Positions 61,812 through 64,000 of a DNA stretch of 64,000 nt are shown here, in pieces (position 1 is the stretch's first letter; the number at the start of each line of letters is the position of its first letter). The notes under the pieces are model-generated. The model was not told the origin of the DNA and searched no databases. It saw only the letters and a list, made by a program, of their open reading frames with translations. The DNA is from Metaphire vulgaris (lineage: Eukaryota > Annelida > Clitellata > Crassiclitellata > Megascolecidae). The stretch is from positions 6,770,034-6,834,033 of the forward strand of contig CM030852.1 of NCBI GenBank assembly GCA_018105865.1, in the 5' to 3' direction. The translations under genes and the position numbers were made by a program.

Positions 61812-62170
61812 TCTGCCGCATATATAAATGTGTATAAGATTTTTGGCACGAGCGCGCTTTTGGCAAAATATCACTGAGATAGGCCCCTACGAACTATTTT
61901 AAAAATTGATCCGATTATAGTAACTGGTATGCAAAGTTTATGGACTATTTGTACAAACAGTCTGTGTTATAGTGTTAAGGATATCTAATACTCGTGTAAG
62001 TTTGCCAAATACCTAGGACCTAGGTTAGTGCCTATATACCGGAGTAAAATTTTCTCTATGTCACTGTAGCCTAGTCAATAATCGTGCTTGCATTGTGTTG
62101 TTTATTGTTTGTTTTTTGTTTTGTTTGTATTGTATTTTATTTGTGTTTTGCTGTCATAAGCGCTAAAGAT
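61812..62170. other. Intergenic, no feature seen
   Basis: T-rich stretch near 62090-62155. No gene recognised. Confidence 0.35.
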
Positions 62171-62172
62171 AA

Positions 62173-62175
<3 letters not shown>

Positions 62176-62210
<35 letters not shown>
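62176..62210. repeat. (TA)n microsatellite
   Basis: Pure TA run. Confidence 0.95.
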
Positions 62211-62212
<2 letters not shown>

Positions 62213-62437
62213 TGTATATACAGTTCACAAAGAGTAATTGTGAGTATATACATAGGTTACCTTTAATAAAACATTTGGCTTGTTCTCTACCCTGTTTATG
62301 TGGGAGGGGGGTCCAGCAGCTGTTGGATATTGCCTTACACTGTAAACTCAAACTTGGGGTGTCGTGACACCCCCACAATGGCCCCATAATGAAAGCAAGA
62401 ATAGGTTTAGCTAATGACACTGTAGGCCTATTAGGCC

Positions 62438-62438
<1 letters not shown>

Positions 62439-62521
<83 letters not shown>
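62439..62521. repeat. (ATT)n microsatellite
   Basis: Pure ATT repeat of about 83 bp. Confidence 0.95.
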
Positions 62522-62579
62522 CTTTGACAATTTATATTATTGTCTTATCTTTGTCAATTTATATTATTAACCTATAATA

Positions 62580-63180
62580 CCCGTGTTCAAACAGCCGACC
62601 AGATGTCGCTAACGTAGTTTTATGCCGGACAAAATGCCAAATGGCTGGGTGGAGTGCATGGTATTCGGATAAAATTAACCATTTTAACGACGCTGTGTAC
62701 TGTCGGCCTAATATACGAGATAAGATAAGGGTTTTTCAAGAAAGCTGATTCAAGATAAGGCAACACCAGCAGCTGATTTCCGATTATCTGAGGGATTGTA
62801 AAATCTCTTAAACTTCAAAAAGCGCTTTTCGAGAATTACACTGAAATAAAACATTCATTCAATTTGCACAATAAATGTCCAGACATTGTTGCTGTCTAGA
62901 CTTTATGTTCACTTACATTTTGGTTGTGACTCAAGATATTCTGAGATTTTCCAAATCATTCTTTTTGTGAGTGGTGGTGGTGGTGGTGGTGGAGGAGGAA
63001 ACGAGATAGAACTAGATCTTTATCATAAAAAGGGTAATTTTGTTGAAACAGGAAGCACGCATTTCTAGTTTTTAAAAACCTTTTTTCTCTACTGGAAGCA
63101 CGATATAGGCGGCTATATGTCCTGCATTACAGTAAGTAGAAGTTAGTTTTATATTGTGATCATGAAAATGAAGATTTGAG
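62580..63180. other. Intergenic, short GGT/GGA repeat only
   Basis: A (GGT)n(GGA)n run lies near 62970-62999. No gene recognised. Confidence 0.4.
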
Positions 63181-63184
63181 AGGA

Positions 63185-63315
63185 CATGGCTGTTTTGAGA
63201 AGCTCCTAAAGACACACTTATTTTAAGTTATTTAACATCTCTTATAAGTGACTCCTTTGTAAAGCGCTCTTGACTTTAGCTCCAGTTATGTTACTGTGCT
63301 ATATAAATTGTCGTA

Positions 63316-63385
<70 letters not shown>
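63185..63385 (+). mobile_element. LINE 3' end fragment
   Basis: KLLKTHLF-like end of the RT C terminus, then AGCGCTCTTGACTTTAGC, GTGCTATATAAATTGTCG and (AAT)n at 63318-63384. Confidence 0.7.
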
Positions 63386-63550
63386 TCTGGATTCTAGACT
63401 TTGTTCAGGCCGCCTTTAGACTTGCTTGTTCTCTGTCATTGCTTTCAGTTTATTTTTTGAATTTCACAGGACTTTCAAAACGAAGACACTTGCACAAAAT
63501 TATGGCAAGCTTACCAGACATTCATAGGAAATTATTCTGTATTTATTCAG

Positions 63551-63631
63551 GTCTGCTAAAGCCAAAGAACTATGACTGGAAAGATTCGAACCTGGCTCTG
63601 TTTGGATCTGATTTGGATAAACAAGTAAAAA
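63551..63631 (+). CDS. Exon of a second severin/gelsolin-like gene (rest beyond window)
   Basis: Acceptor CTGTATTTATTCAG, donor A|GTCAGT, 81 bp, phase 1 on both sides. Encodes LLKPKNYDWKDSNLALFGSD and LDKQVK. It matches exon a of the minus-strand gene (25186-25266) in length, phase and nearly every residue. The frame is open upstream to an ATG at 63502, so read-through is possible, but the paralogue's splice site argues for the acceptor. The next exon must lie beyond 64000. Confidence 0.85.
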
Positions 63632-64000
63632 GTCAGTGACGGCATGGCAACAGTCCTCGGCATTTTTGTAACATTGGTCATGTCGGTTGAAATGCAATAG
63701 TCTGTTCATAGTCATAAAATAGCCTACCCTACAAAAGTGATGCTAAGAATTTTAAAATGGAGAGAGGTTAGAGCTTAAGCTAATCTGCATCAATACTAGA
63801 ACAATGTTTAAAGTATTCAGGTTTTAAATAGTAATGTTAGATATTTGAATAGTCCAAAAGTCAATTAATGTATTCCATATTAATAAATCCATATACAATT
63901 TCTATTAACGGAGGTTTCTATTCAGTGCCGTTTTATGAAGTTTGGGTGTCCTAAGCAATTTTAAAAAGTAGCGATGACTTTTTTTTACTTAATCTGCTTT

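Overview
The window is eukaryotic, AT-rich nuclear DNA from an invertebrate animal. The evidence is genes split into many small GT-AG exons, a non-vertebrate severin/gelsolin-like gene, a membrane protein of the DUF1647 type, and dense short transposons, tRNA- and 5S-derived SINEs and LINE remnants. I cannot fix the phylum; a marine lophotrochozoan or non-vertebrate deuterostome is the best guess. Exons were found by reading splice sites, reading-frame phase and protein motifs by eye.

Layout. 2.3-8.1 kb (+): a gene for an unrecognised, very low-complexity, probably nuclear protein, with poly-Ser, acidic and poly-Ala tracts, five DAYKMA repeats and an ALDLTL motif. Its frame is broken several times, mostly in homopolymers or repeats. 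It is followed by a (CTT)n tract of about 226 bp. 25.3-11.7 kb (-): twelve coding exons of a three-domain gelsolin-family protein (severin / gelsolin-like). All twelve junctions keep frame; the first and last exons were not found. 30.5-46.75 kb (+): a complete ten-exon eRF1 (ETF1) gene encoding 439 aa with GTS, NIKS, YxCxxxF and GGQ motifs. 55.4-47.7 kb (-): a three-exon, 365-aa type II membrane protein resembling DUF1647 proteins, convergent with eRF1. 63.55 kb (+): one exon of a second severin-like gene that runs out of the window; it has the same length (81 bp) and phases as its counterpart at 25.2 kb.

Most other sequence is mobile DNA. Several insertions have clean target-site duplications: four hAT-type elements (8 bp), a 915-bp foldback element (9 bp) that splits a LINE reverse transcriptase, and several TTAA-flanked piggyBac-like elements, one carrying transposase remnants. 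There are also pogo/Tigger-like TA elements and four copies of a 390-420 bp family starting GGGGCTGTCCAT with 3-bp duplications. Two inverted repeats carry telomere-like TTAGGG cores.

The genes do not form a pathway. eRF1 is translation machinery, the severin-like protein is an actin regulator, and the DUF1647-like protein is probably in the secretory pathway. The most interesting structures are the foldback insertion, the telomere-core palindromes, an inverted pair of piggyBac-like elements in eRF1 introns 3 and 9 that could pair in the pre-mRNA around exons 4-9, a displaced copy of the first gene's acidic exon next to the eRF1 promoter, and the dispersed severin duplication.
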